A stretch of 6,614 bases of DNA, taken from positions 1 through 6,614 of the forward strand of contig CAJYRH010000498.1 in the NCBI GenBank assembly GCA_913776795.1, read 5' to 3'. A program made the translations under genes and the position numbers. Every line of letters begins with the position of its first letter. The stretch's first letter is position 1. Source of the stretch: an uncultured Pseudorhodoferax sp. Its GTDB lineage: Bacteria > Pseudomonadota > Gammaproteobacteria > Burkholderiales > Burkholderiaceae. Below the pieces are notes generated by a model. The model was given only the letters and a program-made list of their open reading frames with translations, ran no database searches and was not told where the DNA came from. This document shows positions 1 through 5,625 of this stretch, piece after piece.

Positions 1-1
1 C

Positions 2-556
2 GCGGCCATCCACCTGGAGGACCAGGTGGCGCCCAAGCGCTGCGGCCAGATGGCCGGCATCCGCCTGATCGATGCGGCAGAGAACGCTCGCCGCCTGCGC
101 TGCGCCGTGCAGGCGCGCGCAGGCGACGGCCTGCTCATCATCGGCCGCACCGACGCGCTGCCGGCGGCCGGCATCGACGAGGCCGTGGCGCGCGCCCAGC
201 GCTACCAGGACGCGGGCGTGGACCTCGTGTTCGTCGACGGCATCAAGACCGTGGCCGAGGTCGAGGCCGTCGCGCGCCGCGTGGCCGGGCCCAAGGTCGT
301 CTCCATCGTCGACGGCACGCCGGCCGTGGCCTTGGCGGCGCCCGAACTGCAGGCCATGGGCTTTGCCATCGTGTTCCATGCCGTCACGGCCCTGTTCAGC
401 GCAGCGCGCGCCGTGCAGGAGTCGCTGGCCGCCCTGCACGCTGGCGGCACACCGGGCGCGCTGGCGCAGCCCGGCCTGTCCTATGCCGCCTTTGCCGACA
501 CCGTCGGCCTGGCACACCACCAGCAGCTGGACGAACAGTTCGGCGCGAGCACGTGA
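2..556 (+). CDS. Isocitrate lyase/PEP mutase-family enzyme, C-terminal part (5' end outside window)
   Basis: The frame is open from the window edge, giving 184 residues. The family are Mg-dependent TIM-barrel enzymes that make or break C-C or C-P bonds of small 2-oxoacids (methylisocitrate lyase, dimethylmalate lyase, PEP mutase, oxaloacetate decarboxylase). Visible landmarks, numbered from the window edge, are HLEDQ (4-8), KRCG with the catalytic-type Cys14, and RTD (49-51). Adding 109 matches the PrpB active-site numbering as I recall it (K121, C123, R158), so about 110 residues are missing and the full protein would be about 290 residues, normal for the family. Three usual active-site residues differ: Gln16 for His125, Asp79 for Glu188 and Ser101 for Asn210. 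The substrate is therefore unlikely to be methylisocitrate. Copy A of a repeat begins five bases after the stop. The family is secure; the reaction is unknown. Confidence 0.9.
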   Translation, partial: AAIHLEDQVAPKRCGQMAGIRLIDAAENARRLRCAVQARAGDGLLIIGRTDALPAAGIDEAVARAQRYQDAGVDLVFVDGIKTVAEVEAVARRVAGPKVVSIVDGTPAVALAAPELQAMGFAIVFHAVTALFSAARAVQESLAALHAGGTPGALAQPGLSYAAFADTVGLAHHQQLDEQFGAST

Positions 557-561
557 CTCTC

Positions 562-662
562 CCCCGTTTGGATGTCTCACTGCGTGCAGACATCCCATAC
601 CCCCCAGCGGGGCACACCCAGCGGGCGGGCGGAGCCAGTTCCGCGGGTGTGCTGGCACGGCC
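562..662 (+). repeat. Dispersed ~100-bp repeat, copy A, with bulged hairpin
   Basis: The segment begins five bases after the lyase-family stop codon. Its first 37 bases (562-598) match the reverse complement of 1793-1829 at 36 of 37 positions, and weaker similarity continues to about 662. The core is a hairpin: GGATGTCT at 570-577 pairs perfectly with AGACATCC at 588-595, and CAC/GTG pairs extend it inward past one bulged C. No run of T follows, so it is not a canonical intrinsic terminator. It could be a mobile-type interspersed repeat or an mRNA 3'-end structure. The remaining ~65 bases to the next gene hold only that gene's ribosome binding site (AAGGA, 715-719). Confidence 0.8.
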
Positions 663-726
663 TTCTTCCCGGTTTTTGCAGATGTAGCCCCCCGCCCCAA
701 CGACAGTTCACCCCAAGGACATTGCC

Positions 727-1644
727 ATGAGCACCCCTGTTTCCCACGCCGGCATCTGGCCGGCGCTGCTGACGCCCCTGAACGCCGACCTGTCCATCGA
801 CATCCCCAAGTTCGCACGGCACGCCAAGGCCTTGATCGACGGCGGCTGCGCCGGCGTGACGCCGTTCGGCACCACGGGCGAAGGCCCCTCGTTCACGGTG
901 GCCGAGCGTCGCGCCGCGCTGGAAGGCTTGATCGCCGGGGGTGTGCCGGCCGAGCGCATCCTGGTCTCGACCAGCTGCGCCGCGCTGCCCGACACGCTGG
1001 AGCTCACGCGCCATGCCCTGTCGGTGGGCGCCACGCGCTGCCTGATCCTGCCGCCGTTCTTCCTCAAGGGCGTGCCCGACCAGGGCATCATCGATTCCTA
1101 CCGCTATGTGATCGACGGCGTGGCCGATGCGCGCCTGCGCCTGGTGCTCTACCACATCCCGCAGGTGTCGGGCGTGGGCCTGTCGCACCAGGTCATCGCC
1201 ACGCTGCGCCTGCTGTACCCCGACGTCGTCGTCGGTCTGAAGGACAGCGGCTGCACGCGTGCCGACTCCGTGGCCTATGCCGAGGCCTTCATGCCCGGCA
1301 TGCAGGTCTGGGTCGGCAACGAGCCCGACCTGCCCACCATGGGGGCGCGCGGCAGCCTGGGCGCTGTGAGCGGCATCGCCAACGTGATGCCGCACCTGGT
1401 CGGACGCCTGGCGCTGGCGCAGGGCGACGAGGCCGCGCAGCACGACCTGCAGCGCGTGCGCGCCTTCCTGGACATCCTGGGCGGCTACGGCATGACCGCC
1501 GCGTTCAAGGCCATCATGGCCATCCTCGACAACGACGCCGGCTGGCGCCGCGTGCGGCCGCCGCTGGTGGCGCTGGACGCGTCCGAGCTGGCGCGCATCG
1601 AAGCGCAGATGGCCACGTTCGCGCTGGACCGCAGCAAGGACTGA
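727..1644 (+). CDS. Dihydrodipicolinate synthase/N-acetylneuraminate lyase-family aldolase
   Basis: This is a 305-residue class I aldolase of the DapA superfamily, a cytoplasmic TIM barrel that forms a Schiff base with pyruvate or a 2-oxoacid. The family's Thr-Thr motif is in GTTGE (48-52), the catalytic Tyr142 is in LYHIPQVSG, and the Schiff-base Lys172 is in GLKDSG. The length is normal for the family. AAGGA at 715-719 sits seven bases before the ATG and supports this start. In true DapA the Tyr segment reads YNxPxRTG, with an Arg that binds the aspartate-semialdehyde carboxylate; here Val147 takes that place. The segment resembles sialic-acid and 2-keto-3-deoxy-sugar-acid lyases instead, so this is probably not a lysine biosynthesis gene. 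Its neighbours, another 2-oxoacid-type lyase and a sugar kinase, suggest catabolism. The substrate is unknown. Confidence 0.9.
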   Translation: MSTPVSHAGIWPALLTPLNADLSIDIPKFARHAKALIDGGCAGVTPFGTTGEGPSFTVAERRAALEGLIAGGVPAERILVSTSCAALPDTLELTRHALSVGATRCLILPPFFLKGVPDQGIIDSYRYVIDGVADARLRLVLYHIPQVSGVGLSHQVIATLRLLYPDVVVGLKDSGCTRADSVAYAEAFMPGMQVWVGNEPDLPTMGARGSLGAVSGIANVMPHLVGRLALAQGDEAAQHDLQRVRAFLDILGGYGMTAAFKAIMAILDNDAGWRRVRPPLVALDASELARIEAQMATFALDRSKD

Positions 1645-1729
1645 GCATGTCGGTGTTTCACAGCCCTGGCGCGCCGCCCGCAGGGCACAGCGCCGCGTCG
1701 CAATCGAGTGCGCCAAAGGCCGCGGAGCA

Positions 1730-1829
1730 GGCCATGCCAGGGCACCCGCGGAGCGGGCTCTGCCAGGCCGCTGGGTGCGCCACTGGAAGGGGATGGGATG
1801 TCTGCACGCCGTGAGACATCCAAACGGGG
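1730..1829 (-). repeat. Dispersed ~100-bp repeat, copy B (inverted relative to copy A)
   Basis: This is the second copy, in the opposite orientation. Positions 1793-1829 are the reverse complement of 562-598 with one mismatch, and similarity fades out near 1730. The element may extend to about 1650, because the GC-rich stretch 1650-1730 shows no gene and continues in the same style, but copy A has no matching tail. The hairpin is kept: GGATGTCT (1796-1803) pairs with AGACATCC (1814-1821) around a CAC/GTG inner stem with a bulged G. The repeat fills the gap between the aldolase stop and the kinase and overlaps the first ~10 kinase codons. Confidence 0.8.
1785..1821 (+). promoter_or_regulatory. 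Repeat-borne ribosome binding site and start codon inside a hairpin
   Basis: GGAAGG (1785-1790, within GGAAGGGG) lies seven bases before the ATG at 1798. That ATG is inside the 5' arm (1796-1803) of the repeat's hairpin, whose other arm is 1814-1821. No other in-frame ATG, GTG or TTG occurs between this ATG and the first conserved strand of the kinase (about codon 15). The next in-frame alternative upstream is a GTG at 1708 with no ribosome binding site. Translation therefore appears to begin in repeat sequence, with the start codon paired in the folded mRNA. Confidence 0.6.
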
Positions 1830-2754
1830 TGGGCCCGCTACTGTCGTCTGCATCGCCAGCTGGAATGCCGACCTGGTGTCGCGCGTCGCGCGGCCCATGG
1901 CGCGCGGAGAGACCGTGCTGGCGCGGTCCTTCGACATCAGCCCCGGCGGCAAGGGCTCGAACGCGGCCGTGGCCTGCGCGCGCCAGGGCGCGCGCACGGC
2001 CGTTGTCGCGCGCCTCGGGCGCGACGACTTCGGCCGCATGGGCCTGGAACTGTGGGCACGCGAGGGCATCGTGACCACGCATGTGGAGCAGGCCGAGGGC
2101 GAGCGCAGCGGCGTGGCGCAGATCCTCGTGTTCGACGACGGCGACAACAGCATCGCGGTGGCGCCGGGCGCGGGCGCCGGCCTGGGGGCGGCCCAGGTGC
2201 AGGCCGCGCACGCCACCATCGCGGCCGCCCGCGTCGTGATCGCCTCCAACGAGGTGCCGCAGGCCGCCACGCTGGCCGCCTTCCGCATCGCGCGCGCCGC
2301 CGGCGTGACCACGCTGCTGAATCCGGCACCGGCCGCCGCTTTGCCTGACGAACTGCTGGCCCTGACCGACCTGCTGACGCCCAACGAAACCGAGCTGCGC
2401 AGTCTGGCCGACCTGCCGCCCGAGGCGCCGCTGGAGCAGGGCGCGCAGCGCCTCCTGGCCTGTGGCGTGGGCGCCGTGCTGGCCACGCTGGGCGCGGATG
2501 GCTGCCGGCTCTGGCGCCGGGGGGCCGCGCCGCTGTCCGTCCCGGGCTGGCGCATGGACGCCGTGGCCGACACGATCGGCGCCGGCGACACCTTCAATGG
2601 CGCGCTGGCCGCGGCGCTCGCGCGTGGCCTGCCACTGGAGCAGGCGATGCAGCGCGCCAATGCCGCGGCCGCGCTGTCGGTCATGGGGAAGGGCGCCATC
2701 GGCGGCATGCCGACGGCAGCACAGGTGGACGGCTTGCTGGCGACGCCCGGCTGA
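1798..2754 (+). CDS. PfkB/ribokinase-family carbohydrate kinase
   Basis: This is a 318-residue cytoplasmic kinase that would phosphorylate a sugar or sugar-like alcohol with ATP. It shows the family signatures in order: N-A-D near residues 23-25 (substrate-binding strand), PGGKGSNAAVA (49-59, PfkB signature 1), NPAPA and TPNETE in the middle (typical of ribokinase), and DTIGAGDTFNG (258-268, signature 2), with Asp264 as the expected catalytic base and GAG as the anion hole. The length is near that of ribokinase (~310). The start at 1798 follows a good ribosome binding site but lies in repeat copy B, so the first ~11 residues (MSARRETSKRG) are repeat-encoded and not part of the fold. Ribose is the best-known substrate of the nearest family, but the context (two 2-oxoacid-type lyases, no ribose transporter) does not establish it. 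The gene ends one base from the convergent toxin gene. Confidence 0.9.
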   Translation: MSARRETSKRGGPATVVCIASWNADLVSRVARPMARGETVLARSFDISPGGKGSNAAVACARQGARTAVVARLGRDDFGRMGLELWAREGIVTTHVEQAEGERSGVAQILVFDDGDNSIAVAPGAGAGLGAAQVQAAHATIAAARVVIASNEVPQAATLAAFRIARAAGVTTLLNPAPAAALPDELLALTDLLTPNETELRSLADLPPEAPLEQGAQRLLACGVGAVLATLGADGCRLWRRGAAPLSVPGWRMDAVADTIGAGDTFNGALAAALARGLPLEQAMQRANAAAALSVMGKGAIGGMPTAAQVDGLLATPG

Positions 2755-2755
2755 C

Positions 2756-3181
2756 TCAGGGCGCGCCGGCTGCAAAGGGGTTGGCGATGCGCACCGGCCC
2801 TATCCTCTCCCGCGTGTTCAGGTCTTCGCTGAACAGCGTGCTGCAACCGGCGGTTTGCGCGCTGGCCACGATGAGTGCGTCGTAGAACCCGAGGCTGCGC
2901 GTCTGGTGCAGATCCAGTCCCGCGCGGATGATCACCGGCGTCACCTGAACGATCTCGAACTGCTCGTACAGATCGAGCCGCGCGCGGATCTGTTGTAAAG
3001 GCATGCGCAGCTTCCGGATGGCGACGTTGCAGTACTCCTGCAGCACCTGTGTGGACAGCACGCCACTGGCTTCTGCATAGAGCCGTTTCAGCAGATCCAG
3101 CGCCGCCCGCTGCTTGGCGGGCAGGTCGCTCGCCTCCGCGTAGACAAGGATGTTCGTGTCGATGAAGCTGCGTTCGGCCAT
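2756..3181 (-). CDS. vapC: PIN-domain ribonuclease toxin, VapC-type
   Basis: This is a 141-residue protein with the PIN fold, a Mg-dependent endoribonuclease that in VapBC systems cuts tRNA or rRNA when free of its antitoxin. The four acidic metal ligands are visible: Asp8 (FIDTN), Glu49 (LQEY), Asp101 (FYDALIVASA) and Asp120 (FSED). The length is typical, all ligands are present, and no frameshift is seen. The start lies three bases after the antitoxin stop and has no clear ribosome binding site of its own, which suggests translational coupling. The gene runs against the kinase gene and their stop codons are separated by one base. The RNA target cannot be predicted from sequence. Confidence 0.92.
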   Translation of the reverse strand: MAERSFIDTNILVYAEASDLPAKQRAALDLLKRLYAEASGVLSTQVLQEYCNVAIRKLRMPLQQIRARLDLYEQFEIVQVTPVIIRAGLDLHQTRSLGFYDALIVASAQTAGCSTLFSEDLNTRERIGPVRIANPFAAGAP

Positions 3182-3184
3182 GGC

Positions 3185-3409
3185 TCAGCGTATGTTGGCT
3201 TCGTCGCGGTCGAAGTGCCAGCCGTCCAGCCGCGCGGTCGAACCCAGGCAGCTCGCCTCGAACTGGGCCCATTGTTGCTCGCGCTGGGCACTGCCCGCCA
3301 ACTGCTCCAGGTAGTCGCGTACCGCCTGGTTCAGGCTCTTGCCCATCTTCTGGGCGGCGTCGCGGGCGCGCAGTGCCACCTGCTCGTCGACGGAAAGCGT
3401 GATGTTCAT
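3185..3409 (-). CDS. Ribbon-helix-helix antitoxin partner of the PIN toxin
   Basis: This 74-residue protein begins with the short DNA-binding strand NITLSVD (2-8), followed by two helices (about 9-22 and 25-37, with SLNQAVRDYLEQL), the pattern of RHH antitoxins. The C-terminal half, rich in Gln, Trp and charged residues (41-74), would wrap and block the toxin. A longer frame beginning at 3490 exists, but the ATG at 3409 is preferred: GGAAG lies about six bases upstream, the RHH strand starts immediately after it, and the extra 27 residues would read through the promoter and operator. Antitoxin first, toxin second with a three-base gap is the standard order. The complex is expected to repress its own promoter through the palindrome at 3424-3440. 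Confidence 0.88.
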   Translation of the reverse strand: MNITLSVDEQVALRARDAAQKMGKSLNQAVRDYLEQLAGSAQREQQWAQFEASCLGSTARLDGWHFDRDEANIR

Positions 3410-3423
3410 GGAAACTTCCAGAT

Positions 3424-3459
3424 CGCACATATTATGTGCGCAAGTTTGATGTGTTTCAA
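3424..3459 (-). promoter_or_regulatory. Promoter and palindromic operator of the toxin-antitoxin pair
   Basis: On the minus strand TTGAAA (3459-3454) is followed after exactly 17 bases by CATAAT (3436-3431); each matches the sigma70 consensus at five of six positions. The -10 lies inside a perfect palindrome, CGCACATA-A-TATGTGCG (3440-3424). Transcription would start close to 3424, leaving a leader of about 15 bases that includes the GGAAG ribosome binding site. An operator over the -10 is typical of antitoxin-mediated autorepression. Confidence 0.75.
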
Positions 3460-3585
3460 GCTTGGCATGTTCCCTGCTGTGGCAGTGCATTCGCCGGCAG
3501 CCTTGCCGTCACAGGCACCGATGCGGTGACCGTGCACCAGGACAGCCCGAGAGGCGCCCCATTCCGGGGATACTCGCGGGTTACT
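3460..3585. other. Intergenic spacer between divergent transcription units
   Basis: This is about 125 bases between the antitoxin promoter and the putative HutC operator. No convincing gene, RNA or repeat is seen. Only weak hairpins are visible, such as CGGCA/TGCCG at 3495-3508 and CCCC/GGGG at 3557-3569. No clear -35 box for the rightward operon could be recognised. Confidence 0.5.
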
Positions 3586-3597
3586 CTGTATATACAG
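3586..3597. promoter_or_regulatory. Putative HutC operator upstream of the ABC importer operon
   Basis: CTGTATATACAG is a perfect 12-bp palindrome 103 bases before the binding-protein start codon. Its core GTATATAC fits the GT-N-TA-N-AC pattern described for operators of the HutC subfamily of GntR regulators, and a HutC-like gene closes this operon. It is an isolated AT-rich site in very GC-rich DNA and overlaps possible -10 boxes (TGTATA at 3587 or TATACA at 3591), so binding there could block RNA polymerase. The -35 is not recognisable. Confidence 0.7.
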
Positions 3598-3622
3598 GTC
3601 TGCTCAAGCGAATGAGACTGCG

Positions 3623-3653
3623 CGGCGCGCGCCCTTCCCCGGGGTGCGCGCCG
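3623..3653 (+). other. GC-rich leader hairpin of the importer operon
   Basis: CGGCGCGC (3623-3630) pairs perfectly with GCGCGCCG (3646-3653), and four further pairs, one of them G-T, close a loop of seven bases. If transcription starts just after the operator, this hairpin lies in the 5' leader, 47 bases before the start codon and clear of the ribosome binding site. No T-run follows, so it is not an intrinsic terminator. A role in stabilising the 5' end of the mRNA is possible. Confidence 0.5.
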
Positions 3654-3700
3654 GCGACACCAGCGTTCCAAAGCGTTCAACCCCAACCCAGGAGGGCCGC

Positions 3701-4663
3701 ATGGCCAAGACAGTTTTATCCAAGATCGCCACCGTGCTGGCCGCCGGCGCGCTGGCAGCCGTGGCCCAGGGCGCTGTGGCGCAGACCAAGGTCGTGATCG
3801 GCATGTCCGGCTGGACCGGCTTCGCGCCCCTGACGCTGGCCGACAAGGCCGGCATCTTCAAGAAGAACGGGCTGGACGTGGAGATCAAGATGATCCCGCA
3901 GAAGGACCGCCACCTGGCCCTGGCCTCCAAGTCCATTCAATGCGCCGCCACCACGGTCGAGACCCACGTCGCCTGGAACACCAACGGCGTGCCCATCGTG
4001 CAGATCGTGCAGCTGGACAAGTCCTACGGCGCCGACGGCATCGCCGTGCGCAACGACATCAAGACCTTCGCCGACCTCAAGGGCAAGACCGTGGCCGTGG
4101 ACGCGCCCGGCACCGCGCCATACTTCACGCTGGCCTGGCTGCTCAGCAAGAACGGCATGAACATCAAGGACGTCAAGACGGTCACGCTGGCGCCGCAGCC
4201 GGCCGCCCAATCCTTCGTGACCGGCCAGAACGACGCCGCGGTGACCTACGAGCCCTACCTGTCCACCGTGCGCGACAACCCCAGCGCCGGCAAGATCCTG
4301 GCGACCACGCTGGACTTCCCGCACATCCAGGACACGCTGGGCTGCGCGCCGGATTTCCTGAAGGCCAACCCCGCCGCCGCCAAGGCGCTGGTGGATTCGT
4401 ACTTCCAGGCGCTGGACATGATCAAGAGCGACACGGCCAAGGCCAACGAGATCATGGGCGGCGCGGTCAAGCAGACCGGCGAGGCCTTCGCCAAGTCCGC
4501 GGGCTTCCTGCGCTGGCAGGACAAGGCGGCCAACCAGAAGTTCTTCGCCGGTGAGCTGGAGACTTTCATGAAGGAGGCCGCGGTCATCCTGCAGGAGGCC
4601 GGCGTGATCCGCAAGCAGCCCGACAACTGGGCCGCCATGTACGACGCCAGCTTCATCAAGTAA
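3701..4663 (+). CDS. Periplasmic substrate-binding protein of ABC importer (NMT1/TauA/SsuA-like)
   Basis: The 320-residue precursor captures the substrate in the periplasm and delivers it to the permease. A signal peptide is clear: MAKTVLSK, a hydrophobic stretch (9-22) and a probable cleavage after Ala27 (AVA-QT). The mature protein starts on a beta strand (KVVIGMSGWTGFAPL) and has the two-lobe periplasmic-binding pattern of the NMT1/SsuA family, including FADLKGKTVAV (123-133) at the second-lobe entry and TYEPYLS (182-188). The start at 3701 has GGAGG five bases upstream; a GTG at 3644 opens the same frame but lies inside the leader hairpin. The gene heads an operon with permease, ATPase and a HutC-type regulator. 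Family members bind taurine, sulfonates, nitrate or pyrimidines; the hut context points to histidine, urocanate or a relative. The substrate is not proven by sequence. Confidence 0.92.
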   Translation: MAKTVLSKIATVLAAGALAAVAQGAVAQTKVVIGMSGWTGFAPLTLADKAGIFKKNGLDVEIKMIPQKDRHLALASKSIQCAATTVETHVAWNTNGVPIVQIVQLDKSYGADGIAVRNDIKTFADLKGKTVAVDAPGTAPYFTLAWLLSKNGMNIKDVKTVTLAPQPAAQSFVTGQNDAAVTYEPYLSTVRDNPSAGKILATTLDFPHIQDTLGCAPDFLKANPAAAKALVDSYFQALDMIKSDTAKANEIMGGAVKQTGEAFAKSAGFLRWQDKAANQKFFAGELETFMKEAAVILQEAGVIRKQPDNWAAMYDASFIK

Positions 4664-4685
4664 GCAGGACAAAGATCTTCCTGCT

Positions 4686-4710
4686 GCGCGGCCCGATCCC
4701 GGGCCCGCGC
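4686..4710 (+). other. Intercistronic hairpin 1 between binding protein and permease genes
   Basis: GCGCGG (4686-4691) plus CCCG (4692-4695) pair with CGGG (4700-4703) and CCGCGC (4705-4710) around an ATCC loop, leaving one bulged C: ten G-C pairs starting 23 bases after the binding-protein stop. There is no T-run, so it is more likely an RNA-stabilising or partial attenuating structure than a full terminator. Confidence 0.6.
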
Positions 4711-4715
4711 TCATC

Positions 4716-4733
4716 GCCGTACGAAGGTACGGC
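4716..4733 (+). other. Intercistronic hairpin 2 between binding protein and permease genes
   Basis: GCCGTAC (4716-4722) and GTACGGC (4727-4733) form a perfect seven-pair stem with a GAAG tetraloop, five bases after hairpin 1. Together they occupy the only sizeable gap in the importer operon (114 bases), in the position where many import operons carry structures that protect the upstream binding-protein message. Confidence 0.6.
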
Positions 4734-4777
4734 TGCGGTGCCCGAGCCGACCTCGGCCCGCCCGCCACGGAATCTGC

Positions 4778-5625
4778 ATGTCTTCCTCTGCACTCGAGAC
4801 CAAGTCAAGCCCGCCAATGACCGAAGCCCGAACCCCTCGCCGGCGCCGCGGCATGGTGCCGCTGGAACCGGTCAGCCCGCAGTCCCGCTGGCTGCTGGGC
4901 CTGGCATTCTTCGTGCTGTTCGTGGCCGTGTGGGCGTTCTTCACGCTCGGCGGCTTCGTCTCGCCGACCTTCCTGGCCAGCCCCGTCACGATGGTGCAGG
5001 AAGCCTGGCTGCTGTTCACCGAGTACGACTTTCATGTCGACATCGGCATGACGGTGTGGCGGGTGTTCGGCGGCTTCATCCTGGCGGCCGTCGTCGCCGT
5101 GCCACTGGGCATCGCGATGGGCGCGTACAAGCCGGTCGAGGCCTTCCTCGAGCCCTTCGTCTCGTTCTGCCGCTACCTGCCCGCGTCGGCCTTCATCCCG
5201 CTCCTGATCCTGTGGGCCGGCATCGGCGAGACGCAGAAGCTGCTCGTGATCTTCATCGGCTCGGTGTTCCAGATCATCCTGATGGTGGCCGTGACCGTGG
5301 GCGGTGCGCGCAAGGACCTCGTGGAGGCCGCCTACACGCTGGGGGCCGACAGCCGCGGCATCGTGCGCCGCGTGCTGATCCCGGGCGCCGCGCCCGGCAT
5401 CGCCGAGACGCTGCGCCTGGTGCTGGGCTGGGCCTGGACCTACGTGATCGTGGCCGAGCTGATCGGCTCGTCCTCGGGCATCGGCCACATGATCACCGAC
5501 AGCCAGGCGCTCTTGAACACCGGCCAGATCATCTTCGGCATCATCGTGATCGGCCTGATCGGGCTGGTCTCCGACTTCATCTTCAAGGCGGTCAACAGGA
5601 AGCTGTTCGCCTGGGCCAGTCTGTG

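Noticed and set aside
570..595. Repeat hairpin as an intrinsic terminator for the lyase-family gene
   Set aside because: No T-run follows either copy's hairpin, and the next gene in the same direction follows soon after.
1708..1797. Longer kinase start at the GTG at 1708
   Set aside because: The extra 30 residues are repeat-encoded and Arg/Pro-rich, lack a ribosome binding site and lie outside the kinase fold. The ATG at 1798 has GGAAGG at good spacing.
1647..1814. A 55-codon frame starting three bases after the aldolase stop (MSVFHSPGAPPAG...)
   Set aside because: Most of it is repeat copy B, it has no ribosome binding site of note and no recognisable fold, and it overlaps the kinase start. 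It could be a remnant of an original downstream reading frame but cannot be supported as a gene.
577..2775. A 732-codon open frame on the minus strand across the aldolase and kinase genes
   Set aside because: It is the shadow of two recognisable plus-strand genes in GC-rich DNA; its translation is low-complexity Arg/Gly/His-rich with no domain and it includes repeat sequence.
1485..3428. A 647-codon open frame on the minus strand overlapping the kinase and the toxin-antitoxin genes
   Set aside because: It runs in the wrong frame over the PIN toxin and antitoxin genes and is Arg/Ala/Ser-rich without motifs, as expected from codon bias.
3410..3490. Longer antitoxin start at 3490
   Set aside because: It would translate through the -35, -10 and operator palindrome; the ATG at 3409 has its own ribosome binding site and begins exactly at the DNA-binding strand.
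3644..3700. GTG start at 3644 for the binding protein
   Set aside because: It lies inside the leader hairpin and would put 19 hydrophilic residues before the signal peptide; the ATG at 3701 has GGAGG five bases upstream.
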